This document shows, piece by piece, positions 32,776-41,897 of a DNA stretch of 64,000 bases. Below the pieces are notes generated by a model that worked only from the letters and a program-made list of their open reading frames with translations, ran no database searches and had not been told where the DNA came from. How positions within the stretch are numbered: position 1 is the stretch's first letter; the number at the start of each line of letters is the position of its first letter. A program made the position numbers and the translations under genes. Origin of the DNA: DATBGO01 sp963840095 (lineage in GTDB: Bacteria; Actinomycetota; Actinomycetes; Streptosporangiales; Streptosporangiaceae); NCBI GenBank assembly GCA_963840095.1, contig CAWIXN010000002.1, forward strand, positions 372,001-436,000. The letters run 5' to 3'.

Positions 32776-34133
32776 GCTGTGCTCAGCAGCTGAGCCGGGG
32801 GCTGGCCGCCATGGTCCTGGCCGGTTCCCGTCACCAGCTCGGGGCCGCCCTGGCTGAACAGGTCGGGTGCCGAAAGCGCCCGGACGGTCCCCTCGACCGG
32901 CCTGGGCGTTTCCAGCTCCGCATCAACCACGCCGAGCTGATTCAGCTTGCGGGCACTCACCAGGACCCGGCCTTCCAGGGAGCCGACGGTCCTGTTGTAG
33001 GTGGACACAGCGTTGGTGAGTGCCTTCCCGAGGCTATCCACGTGCTTGCCCAGGCCAGCCAGCCGGTCATAGAGCTCCCGGCCCAGATCGAACACCGCAC
33101 GGGCGTTGTCGGACAGAGCGGCCTGCTGCCAGGCGTACTGCGCTGTCCGCAGCATGGTGACCAGCGTCGTCGGCGTCGCGATGTGTACCCGGTGCGCCAT
33201 CGCGTGCTCAAGCAGTCCGGGATCGTGCTCGAGCGCCGGCGCGAGGAACGCCTCGCCCGGGATGAACAGCACGACGAACTCAGGGGCGGGGCTGAGGGCC
33301 GCCCAGTAGGCCTTGGCGGCCAGCCGGTCGACATGCTCGCGCAGGTGACGGGCATGCGCATCGAGGCGCACTGCACGCAGGCCGGAATCGGCGGCCTCAG
33401 CTGCCTCCAGGTAGGCGGCGAGCGAGACCTTGGAGTCGACGACGATGTTCTTGCCGCCGGCCAGCCTGATCACCATGTCCGGGCGCTGCGCGCCGTCGTC
33501 GGTGGCCACCGCGACCTGCTCGTCGAAGTCGCAGCGGGCACTCATCCCGGCTAGCTCGACGACCCGGCGCAGCTGCATCTCGCCCCACCGGCCCCGGGCC
33601 TCGGGCCGTCGCAGAGCGGTGACCAGGGACTGAGTCTGAGCCCGCAGCTGCTCAGAACTCTGCCGGGCCATGGTCACCTGCTCGGCGAGCGCCGCGTGCG
33701 ACCTGCTGCGCGCCGCGTCGGTCTCGCGCAGCTGGATCTCCACCCGGGCCAGAGCTTCCTTCAGGGGCTCGACCAGGTGCTCGACCTCGCCGCGGCGGGT
33801 GTCGAGCTCGCCCGCCGCCTTCGCGTTGGCGGCGCTCAGCCGGCCTTCGGCAATCTCCAGGAAGCGCCGCGAGCTCAGGTCCAGGGCCTGCGCGGACAGG
33901 GCCTGGAAGCGCTCCGCGAGCTGCCCGTCGAGCAGGGCGGCCTTCTCCTCCGCCGCGCGCTCGATCAGCGCGGCCCGCTCGTGCGCGGACCTGGCGCGCT
34001 CGTCGGCGGCGCTGGCCTGGCTGGCGGCCTGCGCCGCCGCACCGGCCAGGCGACCCCGGGCATACAGGTACCCGATAACCACGCCGAGGATGGCGCCGGC
34101 CAGCAGCCCGGCCAGGAGCGAGATCGCGTTCAT
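32772..34133 (-). CDS. rmuC: RmuC-family DNA recombination protein
   Basis: A 453-residue RmuC-like protein. It has an N-terminal membrane anchor (ISLLAGLLAGAILGVVIGYL), a long coiled coil (about 25-170, Ala/Glu/Arg-rich), and the RmuC nuclease-like domain: GRWGEMQLRRVVELAGM, DMVIRLAGGKNIVVDSKVSL, FVVLFIPGEAFLAPAL and TPTTLVTMLRTAQYAWQQ. RmuC limits inversions at short inverted repeats and defends against some phages in Escherichia coli. I chose ATG 34133 because the membrane helix starts there; an open frame continues to 34178. It is divergent from ychF over a 245-base gap with no gene in it. Confidence 0.9.
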   Translation of the reverse strand: MNAISLLAGLLAGAILGVVIGYLYARGRLAGAAAQAASQASAADERARSAHERAALIERAAEEKAALLDGQLAERFQALSAQALDLSSRRFLEIAEGRLSAANAKAAGELDTRRGEVEHLVEPLKEALARVEIQLRETDAARSRSHAALAEQVTMARQSSEQLRAQTQSLVTALRRPEARGRWGEMQLRRVVELAGMSARCDFDEQVAVATDDGAQRPDMVIRLAGGKNIVVDSKVSLAAYLEAAEAADSGLRAVRLDAHARHLREHVDRLAAKAYWAALSPAPEFVVLFIPGEAFLAPALEHDPGLLEHAMAHRVHIATPTTLVTMLRTAQYAWQQAALSDNARAVFDLGRELYDRLAGLGKHVDSLGKALTNAVSTYNRTVGSLEGRVLVSARKLNQLGVVDAELETPRPVEGTVRALSAPDLFSQGGPELVTGTGQDHGGQPPAQLLSTA

Positions 34134-34378
34134 GTCTGGCCATGCTGGCAGTGCCGGCCGACAGTTTCTGCCCGACACGCCCGGCGCTGGCCCGTTGGCT
34201 TGTCCGCGCGGGCTGATGGCCCGGCCCGCGAGCTTGACGAACGACCCTGTGCCCGACTGCTACGAGACATCGTTATAAAGCAGCCTAGGCGGGCATCGGG
34301 CGCCCGCCGCCTGCTGGGCGCCCCGCGGCCTGCTGGGCTCTGGCCTGGCTGTGGCGCCAGGCATCTAGACTCACCCGG

Positions 34379-35488
34379 GTGAGCCTGTCCATCGGCATCG
34401 TCGGCCTGCCCAACGTCGGCAAGTCCACCTTGTTCAACGCGCTGACCCGGGCCAGCGCGCTGGCCTCCAATTACCCGTTCGCGACTATCGAGCCGAACGT
34501 CGGCATTGTCGGGATCCCCGATCCGCGGCTTCAAGCGCTGGCCGGGCTGTATGACTCGGCCAGGATTGTGCCGGCCACAGTGCGGTTCGTGGACATCGCC
34601 GGGCTGGTCCGCGGCGCCTCGCAGGGGCAGGGCCTCGGTAACCAGTTCCTGGCCCACATCCGGGAGACCGACGCGATCTGCCAGGTGGTCCGGGTGTTCA
34701 CCGACCCGGACGTCAGCCACGTGGACGGCGACGTGGCCCCGGAACGGGACATCGAGACGGTGGCGACGGAACTCATCCTGGCCGACCTGCAGACGCTGGA
34801 GAAGGCAGCGCCGCGACTCGCTAAGGAGGCTAAATTCTCCAAGAACGCTGAGCGGCTTCGCGCAGCTGATGCCGCCGCTCGGGCGGAGCAGGTGCTTGAC
34901 GGCGGGACGACCTTGTTCGCCGGTGCGGCGGCGGCCGGGATCGACTTGGCTGACCTGCGCGACCTGCAGCTGCTGACAGCCAAGCCGCTGTTGTACGTGT
35001 TCAACTCCGATGACGCCGAGCTTTCCGACGGCCCGCTGCGCGATCGGCTGATGGCGCTGGTGGCGCCCGCCCAGGCGATTTTCCTGGACGCCAAGACCGA
35101 GGCGGAGCTAACCGAGCTGCCCGCGGTCGAGGCCGCCGAACTGCTGGCCGAGCTTGGCCTCGGTGAGCCAGGCCTCGCGCAGCTCGCCCGGGCCTCCTTT
35201 GCGGCCCTTGGCCTGTCGACCTTCCTGACCGCCGGGCCCAAGGAGTCTCGCGCCTGGACGATCCCGGCGGGTGCCACCGCGCCCGAGGCGGCCGGCGTGA
35301 TCCACACCGACTTCGAGCGCGGTTTCATCAAAGCCGAGATCGTGTCGTTCGACGACCTCATGGCGGCCGGCTCGATCGCCGCGGCCCGGGCCGCGGGCAA
35401 GGCGCGGATCGAGGGCAAGGACTACGTGATGCGCGACGGTGACGTGGTCGAGTTCCGCTTCCAGGCAACATCAGGGAATCAGAAATAG
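34379..35488 (+). CDS. ychF: YchF/OLA1 family ATPase
   Basis: A 369-residue Obg-family P-loop protein: SIGIVGLPNVGKSTLFNALT (G1), G3-like FVDIAGLVRGASQGQGLGNQ, a helical coiled-coil insert (about 130-200), and a C-terminal TGS domain (AGVIHTDFERGFIKAEIVSF, DYVMRDGDVVEFRFQ). YchF proteins bind ATP in preference to GTP and associate with ribosomes, with roles in stress responses. It starts at GTG 34379. A near-universal housekeeping gene. Confidence 0.95.
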   Translation: MSLSIGIVGLPNVGKSTLFNALTRASALASNYPFATIEPNVGIVGIPDPRLQALAGLYDSARIVPATVRFVDIAGLVRGASQGQGLGNQFLAHIRETDAICQVVRVFTDPDVSHVDGDVAPERDIETVATELILADLQTLEKAAPRLAKEAKFSKNAERLRAADAAARAEQVLDGGTTLFAGAAAAGIDLADLRDLQLLTAKPLLYVFNSDDAELSDGPLRDRLMALVAPAQAIFLDAKTEAELTELPAVEAAELLAELGLGEPGLAQLARASFAALGLSTFLTAGPKESRAWTIPAGATAPEAAGVIHTDFERGFIKAEIVSFDDLMAAGSIAAARAAGKARIEGKDYVMRDGDVVEFRFQATSGNQK

Positions 35489-35540
35489 CGGGCGTTCCGC
35501 GGTGCCCGCTCATCGTCGAGTGCATAGGGAACGGCGCTGG

Positions 35541-36710
35541 TCACGAGGGCTCCGGGCCGGATGCCGCACCGTTCAGGGGAAGATCCGCGACCCTTTGATG
35601 CGGTGGCAGGAACCGCGCGGGGTCCATGAAACTGACGTCCGTGGTGGTCGTTCCCGCGCAGATCAGGTCGGCGGCGACGGCTCCGAGCGCAGAGGCCATC
35701 TTGAACCCGTGACCAGAGAAGCCGACGGCGACGACCACTCCGTCCATGCCTGGCACGAAGCCGAGCAAGCCCGTCTCGTCGACCGTGTACCCGTCAGCGC
35801 ACAGGACCGCCTTGACCGGCGTGGGATCGAGGGCGGGCAGGAAGGTGCCTACCCAGGATCGCACCGTGTCGAGGTGGCGGGGATCCCAGGTGAGCGGGCG
35901 CGCCGTCGAGGCGACCTCGTCGAGACGGATTCTGGCCGCCACCTTGACGGTCCATCCGTCCGTGCTCGGAAAGCCGTAGAACCGAGCATCACGTGAGCTG
36001 CGGATGAAGACCTGCTCCGGCTGGCGTCGCAGCAGCGCATGGTCCGCGACGGGAAACCAGGTGAGCACCTGGGGGCGGACCGCCAGGTGCGTTCCCAGCG
36101 CGGCGCAGAGCCGCCCGGCGCCCGTTCCGGTGGCCACCAGTACCCGCGAAGCCCGCACCTCTTCCTGATCAGTGCGCACCGACCACCGGTCACGACGCCG
36201 CTCCAGGGCCATCACCTGCCGGTTGCCCAGGAAAGACGCTCCGCGGCGCTGGGCGAGCTGCAGGGCCGAGAACACGGCATGCTCGCTGCGCAGGTAACCG
36301 CCCTCGGGATCGAACAGGGCGACGTCGCCGTCGCGGATGACGTGCTGGGGCAGGCGCCGTCGTGCCTCTTCTCCGGTCACGACCTCGAAGCTGAGGCCTC
36401 GCTCCCGGCCCGCTCGCAGCAACGCAGAATGATCAGGATGGTCGTGATCGGTGATGGTCACCACGCCGGTGACCTGGAGCAGGCCGGTCCCGCAGGACGC
36501 TTCGAGCTCGCGCCACAGGTCCCGGGCACGCTGCAGCAGCGGCGTGTAATGCCCGCCCTCCGCGTAAACCATCCGGAACACCCGGGACTCGCCCGCATAC
36601 GCGGAGAACGGCCCCGGAATCGTAAACCGGTCGATGCCCACGACGCGCAGCCCGCGGGCAGCCAGCTGCCAGCTCGCCATGCTCCCGACGGAGCCAGCCC
36701 CGATGACCAC
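35541..36710 (-). CDS. FAD-dependent amine oxidase (SolA / sarcosine oxidase type)
   Basis: A 389-residue flavoprotein of the monomeric sarcosine oxidase / N-methyltryptophan oxidase group, which oxidises secondary amines with O2. It has the FAD dinucleotide fold VIGAGSVGSMASWQLAARGL, SRVFRMVYAEGGHYTPLLQR, VLVATGTGAGRLCAALG, and the C-terminal flavin motif AVGFSGHGFKMASALGAVAA. The Cys that anchors the flavin in classical enzymes is matched by KAVLCADGYTVDE. The only standard start is GTG 36710, which removes the few residues that normally precede the VVIGAG strand; the frame continues upstream (ATSIVETDV) to a stop without ATG or TTG. Only 39 bases separate it from the divergent channel gene. 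Confidence 0.85.
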   Translation of the reverse strand: MVIGAGSVGSMASWQLAARGLRVVGIDRFTIPGPFSAYAGESRVFRMVYAEGGHYTPLLQRARDLWRELEASCGTGLLQVTGVVTITDHDHPDHSALLRAGRERGLSFEVVTGEEARRRLPQHVIRDGDVALFDPEGGYLRSEHAVFSALQLAQRRGASFLGNRQVMALERRRDRWSVRTDQEEVRASRVLVATGTGAGRLCAALGTHLAVRPQVLTWFPVADHALLRRQPEQVFIRSSRDARFYGFPSTDGWTVKVAARIRLDEVASTARPLTWDPRHLDTVRSWVGTFLPALDPTPVKAVLCADGYTVDETGLLGFVPGMDGVVVAVGFSGHGFKMASALGAVAADLICAGTTTTDVSFMDPARFLPPHQRVADLPLNGAASGPEPS

Positions 36711-36749
36711 GACATCCGTCTCGACGATACTTGTAGCTTAACGGCCTGG

Positions 36750-37862
36750 ATGCGCAGCGCCAAGGGGCGCCGCAGCACCATCAGGCTCGGCAAACAATGG
36801 GGCATGTCTGTCAACAGTTCTCGCGGTCACGCGGGCAGCCGGCCGATCCGGCATTCGCGGAGACTCGGCCTCGGGCTCATCTCACTGCTGCTGGTGCTGG
36901 TCGGAGGAACGCTGGGCTATGTGGCGTTCGGCTATGGAGTGCTCGACGCGGTCTTTCAGACAGTCATCACCGTCACTACCGTCGGCTTCGGTGAGGTCCA
37001 CCGCTTCGGCACCGGACAGAAGGTCTTCACGATCGCGCTGATCCTCACGGGCGTCGGTTCGGCCGCCTATACCTTCACGGTAGCGGTCGAGACCCTGCTC
37101 GAAGGCGACCTGGCCGACGAATTCGGGAGGCGGAGGATGGAGCGGCAGATCAGGCAAGCCCGGGATCACGTAGTCCTGTGTGGCTGGGGTCGCGTGGGGC
37201 GGGCGATCGCCAGCAGCCTGCGCAGCTCGAAGGTCGAGGTGGTCGTGATCGACTCCTCCGCGGAGCGGGCCAGCACCGTTGACGGGCCCTGTCTGTGTGG
37301 CGATGCCACGGACGAGGACGTATTGCGCGCTGCCGGGATCGATCGGGCTGCAGCGCTCATTACCGCACTCAACGGCGACGCCGACAACCTCTACGTGACC
37401 CTGACCGCCCGTTCCATGCGCCCCGACCTGTTCATCGTGTCCCGGACCGCCTCGGAGTCGGCCATTGGCAAACTCCTCCAGGCTGGAGCCAACCGGGTGG
37501 TGAATCCCCAGGACCTCGGTGGTGCACGCATGGCTGCGCTCGCCACTCAGCCCCACGTAGCGGAGTTCCTGGACGTGGTGATGCACGACGGCAGCCTGGA
37601 ATTCCGCCTGGAGCAGGTAGATGTTCCCCTCAGCTCGCCGCTGGCTGGCCAGACCCTCCGCAGCGCCCGGGTCCATGCCCGCAGCGGCGCGCTTGTCCTA
37701 GCCCTGCGGCACCCCGGACAGGAGTTCCGCACCAATCCGCCGCCCGATGCGCACATCGCCGGGGGAGACGTCCTCGTGGTGATCGGCAACACCAGACAGA
37801 TCGATGTTCTCCGGGCCCTGGCTACCGGCGAAGAGCAGCCCGGGGCCGGGATCCCTGACTGA
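36750..37862 (+). CDS. Potassium channel with TrkA/RCK domain
   Basis: A 370-residue two-helix channel. TM1 is LGLGLISLLLVLVGGTLGYV, the pore loop and filter are FQTVITVTTVGFGEVHRF (TVGFG), and TM2 is KVFTIALILTGVGSAAYTFT. They are followed by a TrkA-N/RCK domain (HVVLCGWGRVGRAIASSL nucleotide loop, VVVIDSSAERAST, LCGDATDEDVLRAAGIDRA) and a TrkA-C domain (about 280-360). This is an MthK/Kch-like ligand-gated K+ channel. The start is ATG 36750 or ATG 36804 (GGGG just before it, 352 residues); the first gives a basic cytoplasmic N-terminus. Confidence 0.9.
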   Translation: MRSAKGRRSTIRLGKQWGMSVNSSRGHAGSRPIRHSRRLGLGLISLLLVLVGGTLGYVAFGYGVLDAVFQTVITVTTVGFGEVHRFGTGQKVFTIALILTGVGSAAYTFTVAVETLLEGDLADEFGRRRMERQIRQARDHVVLCGWGRVGRAIASSLRSSKVEVVVIDSSAERASTVDGPCLCGDATDEDVLRAAGIDRAAALITALNGDADNLYVTLTARSMRPDLFIVSRTASESAIGKLLQAGANRVVNPQDLGGARMAALATQPHVAEFLDVVMHDGSLEFRLEQVDVPLSSPLAGQTLRSARVHARSGALVLALRHPGQEFRTNPPPDAHIAGGDVLVVIGNTRQIDVLRALATGEEQPGAGIPD

Positions 37863-37971
37863 CCACTCACCGGGCCGCACCATTCCGGCGGCTCGCCAGC
37901 GAGAGTGGGAACGACCCCTCCAGCAATGACCCGGTATGTTCTGTTCGGCACTCTTCTCGTAGGGTTGGTCC

Positions 37972-38472
37972 GTGGACCCGACCGCCGTCAGGGCAGTCCA
38001 GGCGATGGTGGCGCCGGTCGTGCTCATCACGACGGCTGCGATCCTTTCGGGCGCACTCCTCACGATGTACAGCGCGGTCAATGACCGCATGCGCGCCATG
38101 GACGGCGAGCGCCTGGAAATCTTGACGGGAGCAGCCGGGACGCTGCTGGCAGCCGTCGACGTGCCAGTAGCGGGCCACGAGCGACTTACCCAGATCGACA
38201 CGCAGCTGCCCATGCTCCTGCACCGTCACCGCCTGCTGCACAACGCTGTTCTTGTGATCTTCGGCGGAGTAGCCGTGCTGGTTCTGAGCGTGATCGCCAT
38301 AGCGGTTGCCGTGACAAACAGCTCAGGAGTGGCTGGAACCGTCGCTCTCGCTTTGGTTCTGGCCGGGACTGCCACGCTTCTCGCCGGGCTTCTGTTCGCG
38401 GCCCGGTCGATCATGATCTCTCAGGACGCGATCGACTACGAGGTGAGGCGCGCCCTCTCGCTAGGGTCCTGA
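37972..38472 (+). CDS. DUF2721-family membrane protein
   Basis: A 166-residue membrane protein: helix 1 MVAPVVLITTAAILSGALLT, then the charged YSAVNDRMRAMDGERLEIL stretch typical of DUF2721, a second helix NAVLVIFGGVAVLVLSVIAI and a third GTVALALVLAGTATLLAGLL. It ends in a conserved-looking DYEVRRAL segment. Function unknown. It starts at GTG 37972; GTAGGG lies 9 bases upstream. The 110-base gap before it and the 156-base gap after it hold no gene. Confidence 0.8.
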   Translation: MDPTAVRAVQAMVAPVVLITTAAILSGALLTMYSAVNDRMRAMDGERLEILTGAAGTLLAAVDVPVAGHERLTQIDTQLPMLLHRHRLLHNAVLVIFGGVAVLVLSVIAIAVAVTNSSGVAGTVALALVLAGTATLLAGLLFAARSIMISQDAIDYEVRRALSLGS

Positions 38473-38628
38473 CTGGTCGCGCGGACCCGAACCTGGTGCT
38501 CGACGACCGGACGCGAGGCTCTCCCGCCTGGGCATAAATTAACCTCGTGCGTCCAGGCCGCGCTTGACCTGGATCAAAGGGTCGGAAGACCATGGAGCGG
38601 CAGACTCTTCTGGGGGCATTACCGGAGC

Positions 38629-40905
38629 ATGGGCGACAGTGACGTGCGTCAGCGGGCCGGCCGATCACAGCGCGCGGGCAGGCCGGCGTTCGATCTCGTC
38701 GCCTCGAAATTCCGTCGTCCGCTGCTGCGGCCCGGGATCGTCGGTCGCATGCCGCTGATCGAGCGGCTCGCGTGCAGCGATTCCCGCCCGATTGTCTCGA
38801 TCGTTGCGCCGCCTGGTTACGGGAAAACGACACTGCTGTCCCAGTGGGCCGAGCGCAACGGCCAGTCCTTCGCGTGGGTATCGGTGGACGAGCCGGACAA
38901 CGATCCGAAGGTCCTGCTCAGCTACATCGCGGCAGCGCTGGATGCGGTCGAGCCGATCGATGAGCGGGTGTTCGACGCGCTTGCCTCCCCGGTGAGCTCG
39001 GTGCCCGGCTCGGTTGTCCCGCGACTGGGGGCGGCGTTCTCGTCGATGACCTCGCCGGTCGTCCTGGTCGTGGATGACGTGCATGCTCTGCACAACCGAG
39101 AGTGCCGGGCCGCGCTGTCGGTGCTGGCCGATCATGTGCCGGGTGGCTCGCGGCTGGCGCTGGCCGGCCGGGCCGAGCCGCCGCTGCGGATCGCGCGGCT
39201 GCGGGCCGAGGGGAAGATCATGGAGATCGGCCCCGGTGACCTGTCACTCACCTGCGAGGAGGCGTCATCGCTCTTGCGCAACGCCGAGGTGGCACTCGGC
39301 GAGGATGAGGTCGCCGAGCTGCACCGGCGGACCGAGGGATGGCCGGCCGGACTGTACCTGGCGGCTCTATACCTCAAGGAGGGCGGTGCACTGGCGAGCG
39401 CGGCGGTTTCCTTCGGCGGCGACGACCGGCTGGTGAGCGAGTACATGGAGTCGGAGTTCTTGTCGCGGATCTCCGAGCGGCAGCGGGTGTTCCTCACCCG
39501 GACCGCGGTGCTGGAGCGGATGTCCGCGCCGCTGTGCGAGGCGGTGCTCGAGCTCAGCGGGTCCGCCGCGACCCTGGCGGATCTGGCCCGGTCGAACCTG
39601 ATGCTGGTGCCGCTGGACCGGCGGGGGAAGTGGTACCGCTACCACCACCTCTTCCGCGACATGCTCCTGGCGGAGCTGGAGCGCTTGGAGCCCGCTCTGG
39701 TCCCTGTCCTGCAGCGCCGCGCCGCCAACTGGTGCTTGCAGAACGGCAGGGCCGAGGATGCGCTGGAATACTTGATGGCGGCTGGGGACGTCGACGCGGC
39801 CGCTGGCCTGATTGAGAAACTCGTGGTGCCGACCCACCGGAAAGGCCGGGTCCCCACCGTCCAGCGGTGGTTCCAGTGGCTAGAGGATCGGGACGGGATC
39901 AAGGGACACCCGATGGCCGCTGTGCTGGCCTCACTGTTCTGCGCGCTGACGGGGCGGCCGGTCGAGGCCGAGCGCTGGGCCGACGCGGTCGATCGCTGGC
40001 AGTACGGGGATCCGGTGCGGTCCGGTGACCTTTCCACCGAGGCGTGGGCCGCGGTGCTGCGGGCCTTCCTGTGCCGGCGCGGGGTTGAGCAGATGCGCGC
40101 TGACGCGGACGAGGCCGTGCGGAGGTTCGCGGCGCAGAGTTTCGTGACGCCGGCACCCGCGTTCCTGCAGGGGATCGCGCGCATCCTTTGCGGTGACCTC
40201 GATGGCGGCGATGAGTCCCTGGAGGATGGGGTCAGCGTCGGGGAGGAAGTCGGCGCGCACGAGGATGTCGCGCTCGCGCTATGCGAACGATCGCTGGTGG
40301 CGATGGTGCGCGACGAATGGGGCCGAGCTGAGGTCTTTGCCGGCCAGGCACGCGCCGTCTTGCGCGGGGCCGGGATCGAGGAAAGTTACGCCACGCCTCT
40401 GGTCTGCGCGGTGCAAGCTCGAGCAGCCATGCACCGGGGAGATGTCCAGGGAGCTCGTCAGCAGCTCGTCAGTGCTCAGCGTCAGCGGCCTTTGCTGACC
40501 TATGCACTGCCCTACTTCGCCGTTCAAGCCCGGATCGAGCTCATCCGCGTCCACCTCGCGCTGGCCGACCTAGCGGCGGCCAGGACGCTCATGCGGGAGG
40601 TCGATGAACTGCTCAGGCGGCGGCCGGACCTGGGAAACCTGGCCGACGAGGCTGAGGCGCTCCGGGCTCGGCTGCTGCAGGAGCGCGGTTCCAGCGTGCT
40701 GGGAGCGTCGGCGCTGACCGGCGCCGAGCTCCGCCTCTTGCCGATGCTCTCGACACACCTGTCGTTCCCGGAGATCGCCGAGGAGATGTTCCTTTCCCGC
40801 AACACCATCAAGTCGGAGGCGAACTCGCTCTACCGGAAGCTGGGCGCCTCGACCCGGAGCCAGGCGGTCACGCGGTCCCGTGAGCTGGGACTCCTGGAAG
40901 GCTGA
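38629..40905 (+). CDS. MalT/LAL-type LuxR-family regulator
   Basis: A 758-residue large ATP-binding regulator. The NTPase part (about 20-320) has IVSIVAPPGYGKTTLLSQWA (Walker A) and VVLVVDDVHALHN (Walker B), with ALAGRAEPPLRIARLRAEG and RYHHLFRDMLLAEL typical of MalT relatives. A tetratricopeptide-like helical region (about 360-680) and a C-terminal LuxR helix-turn-helix (LTGAELRLLPMLSTHLSFPE, IAEEMFLSRNTIKSEANSLY, RKLGASTRSQAV) follow. ATP and an inducer are expected to switch it on. The adjacent small CMD-family and orphan genes downstream are candidates for its regulon. ATG 38629. Confidence 0.92.
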   Translation: MGDSDVRQRAGRSQRAGRPAFDLVASKFRRPLLRPGIVGRMPLIERLACSDSRPIVSIVAPPGYGKTTLLSQWAERNGQSFAWVSVDEPDNDPKVLLSYIAAALDAVEPIDERVFDALASPVSSVPGSVVPRLGAAFSSMTSPVVLVVDDVHALHNRECRAALSVLADHVPGGSRLALAGRAEPPLRIARLRAEGKIMEIGPGDLSLTCEEASSLLRNAEVALGEDEVAELHRRTEGWPAGLYLAALYLKEGGALASAAVSFGGDDRLVSEYMESEFLSRISERQRVFLTRTAVLERMSAPLCEAVLELSGSAATLADLARSNLMLVPLDRRGKWYRYHHLFRDMLLAELERLEPALVPVLQRRAANWCLQNGRAEDALEYLMAAGDVDAAAGLIEKLVVPTHRKGRVPTVQRWFQWLEDRDGIKGHPMAAVLASLFCALTGRPVEAERWADAVDRWQYGDPVRSGDLSTEAWAAVLRAFLCRRGVEQMRADADEAVRRFAAQSFVTPAPAFLQGIARILCGDLDGGDESLEDGVSVGEEVGAHEDVALALCERSLVAMVRDEWGRAEVFAGQARAVLRGAGIEESYATPLVCAVQARAAMHRGDVQGARQQLVSAQRQRPLLTYALPYFAVQARIELIRVHLALADLAAARTLMREVDELLRRRPDLGNLADEAEALRARLLQERGSSVLGASALTGAELRLLPMLSTHLSFPEIAEEMFLSRNTIKSEANSLYRKLGASTRSQAVTRSRELGLLEG

Positions 40906-40988
40906 CCGTCCCCCTTTTCACCCCATCAGGGGGAAGAAACTCAGCTCGGCCACAAGGTGGAATGGTCTTCGGCGGCGAGCGGAGACAG

Positions 40989-41339
40989 GTGAGCCAGACG
41001 GTGAGATTCCAGGAGACTTTGCGCAGGCTGGCATTGATCGACGAAGGCTTCGTCGAAGAGCGGGCCGGGCTCGGGCTTGACCCGGCCGCGGCATCGACCC
41101 TGGATCCCAAGACCGCAGCGCTGCTGCAGATAGGGGTGTCGGTGGCCCTCGGGTCGCCAGCGGTCTGCCTGGAATGGAGTACCGCCCGTGCGATGGCGGC
41201 AGGCGCGACGGAGGACGAGATCGCCGACGTGCTGCTGGCCATCGCCCCGGTGGCCGGGCTCGGGCGAGTCGTGTCCGCCGCTCCGGGCGTGGCGACGGCG
41301 CTCGGCTATGACGTCGCCGCCGCATTGGAGGAACAGTAG
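40989..41339 (+). CDS. Carboxymuconolactone decarboxylase (CMD)-family protein
   Basis: A 116-residue single CMD domain: LDPKTAALLQIGVSVALGSP, CLEWSTARAMAAGATEDEIA, DVLLAIAPVAGLGRVVSAAP. The AhpD-type CxxC redox pair is absent (one Cys only), so alkylhydroperoxidase activity is not expected. I chose GTG 40989 with GGAGACAG before it over the GTG at 40962. It follows the MalT-like gene by 83 bases, which include a weak six-pair hairpin (CCCCCT/AGGGGG). Confidence 0.8.
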   Translation: MSQTVRFQETLRRLALIDEGFVEERAGLGLDPAAASTLDPKTAALLQIGVSVALGSPAVCLEWSTARAMAAGATEDEIADVLLAIAPVAGLGRVVSAAPGVATALGYDVAAALEEQ

Positions 41340-41415
41340 CGGCGGGGGCTGGCCGATGACTTGGCCAGCACCGGCCTGTCTCACTAGCAGCAATACAATC
41401 CACCTTGGGGGTCCA

Positions 41416-41793
41416 ATGACCGGCGCCGACCTGCGCATCGCAACCAATTGCCGCCCGGCTGACCGTTTCGATCGCATCCCAGCGCCGCGCGGCCGTCATG
41501 ATCCTCGTGATCCCTGGCTGCGCCTGGACGACGAGGGTGTCGTGCGGCTCCCGCTGCCTGGCCAGCCTGGCCACGGCTGCACGGCGAGCCTGCGGCGCCA
41601 GCCGGCCCGCATCGTGGACGGTCGGCCGGAAGGCGGCTATACCGGCATGTTTGAGCTCATCTGCTGCCAGTGTGGTGATCACCCTTACCTCGACTACTGC
41701 GAGATCTCGCCCCGGCTCCAGCGGATCCGCGGGCCCTACCCGCTCGTGGCGGGCCTCGCCGCATATGAGAAACATCTCGGGCTGACCAGCTGA
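41416..41793 (+). CDS. Small Cys-containing protein, unrecognised
   Basis: A 125-residue protein. The N-terminal half is Arg/Pro-rich and hydrophilic (RIPAPRGRHDPRDPWLRLDD). The C-terminal half holds ELICCQCGDHPYLDYCEISP followed by RIRGPYPLVAGLAAYEKHLG, where CxxCxxHx(5)C could bind one metal ion, probably zinc. No membrane segment. I do not recognise the family by name. It starts at ATG 41416 after GGGGGTCCA. It may share regulation with the CMD-family gene 76 bases upstream. Confidence 0.65.
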   Translation: MTGADLRIATNCRPADRFDRIPAPRGRHDPRDPWLRLDDEGVVRLPLPGQPGHGCTASLRRQPARIVDGRPEGGYTGMFELICCQCGDHPYLDYCEISPRLQRIRGPYPLVAGLAAYEKHLGLTS

Positions 41794-41897
41794 GATCGGC
41801 GGTCATGCACTGCAGCCAGGGACGCAACGCCGCGATCAGGCCGCCGGGAACACGCCCCCGGCTGGTCCTATCTCATGATCATCGGTCCGACCGGCTA

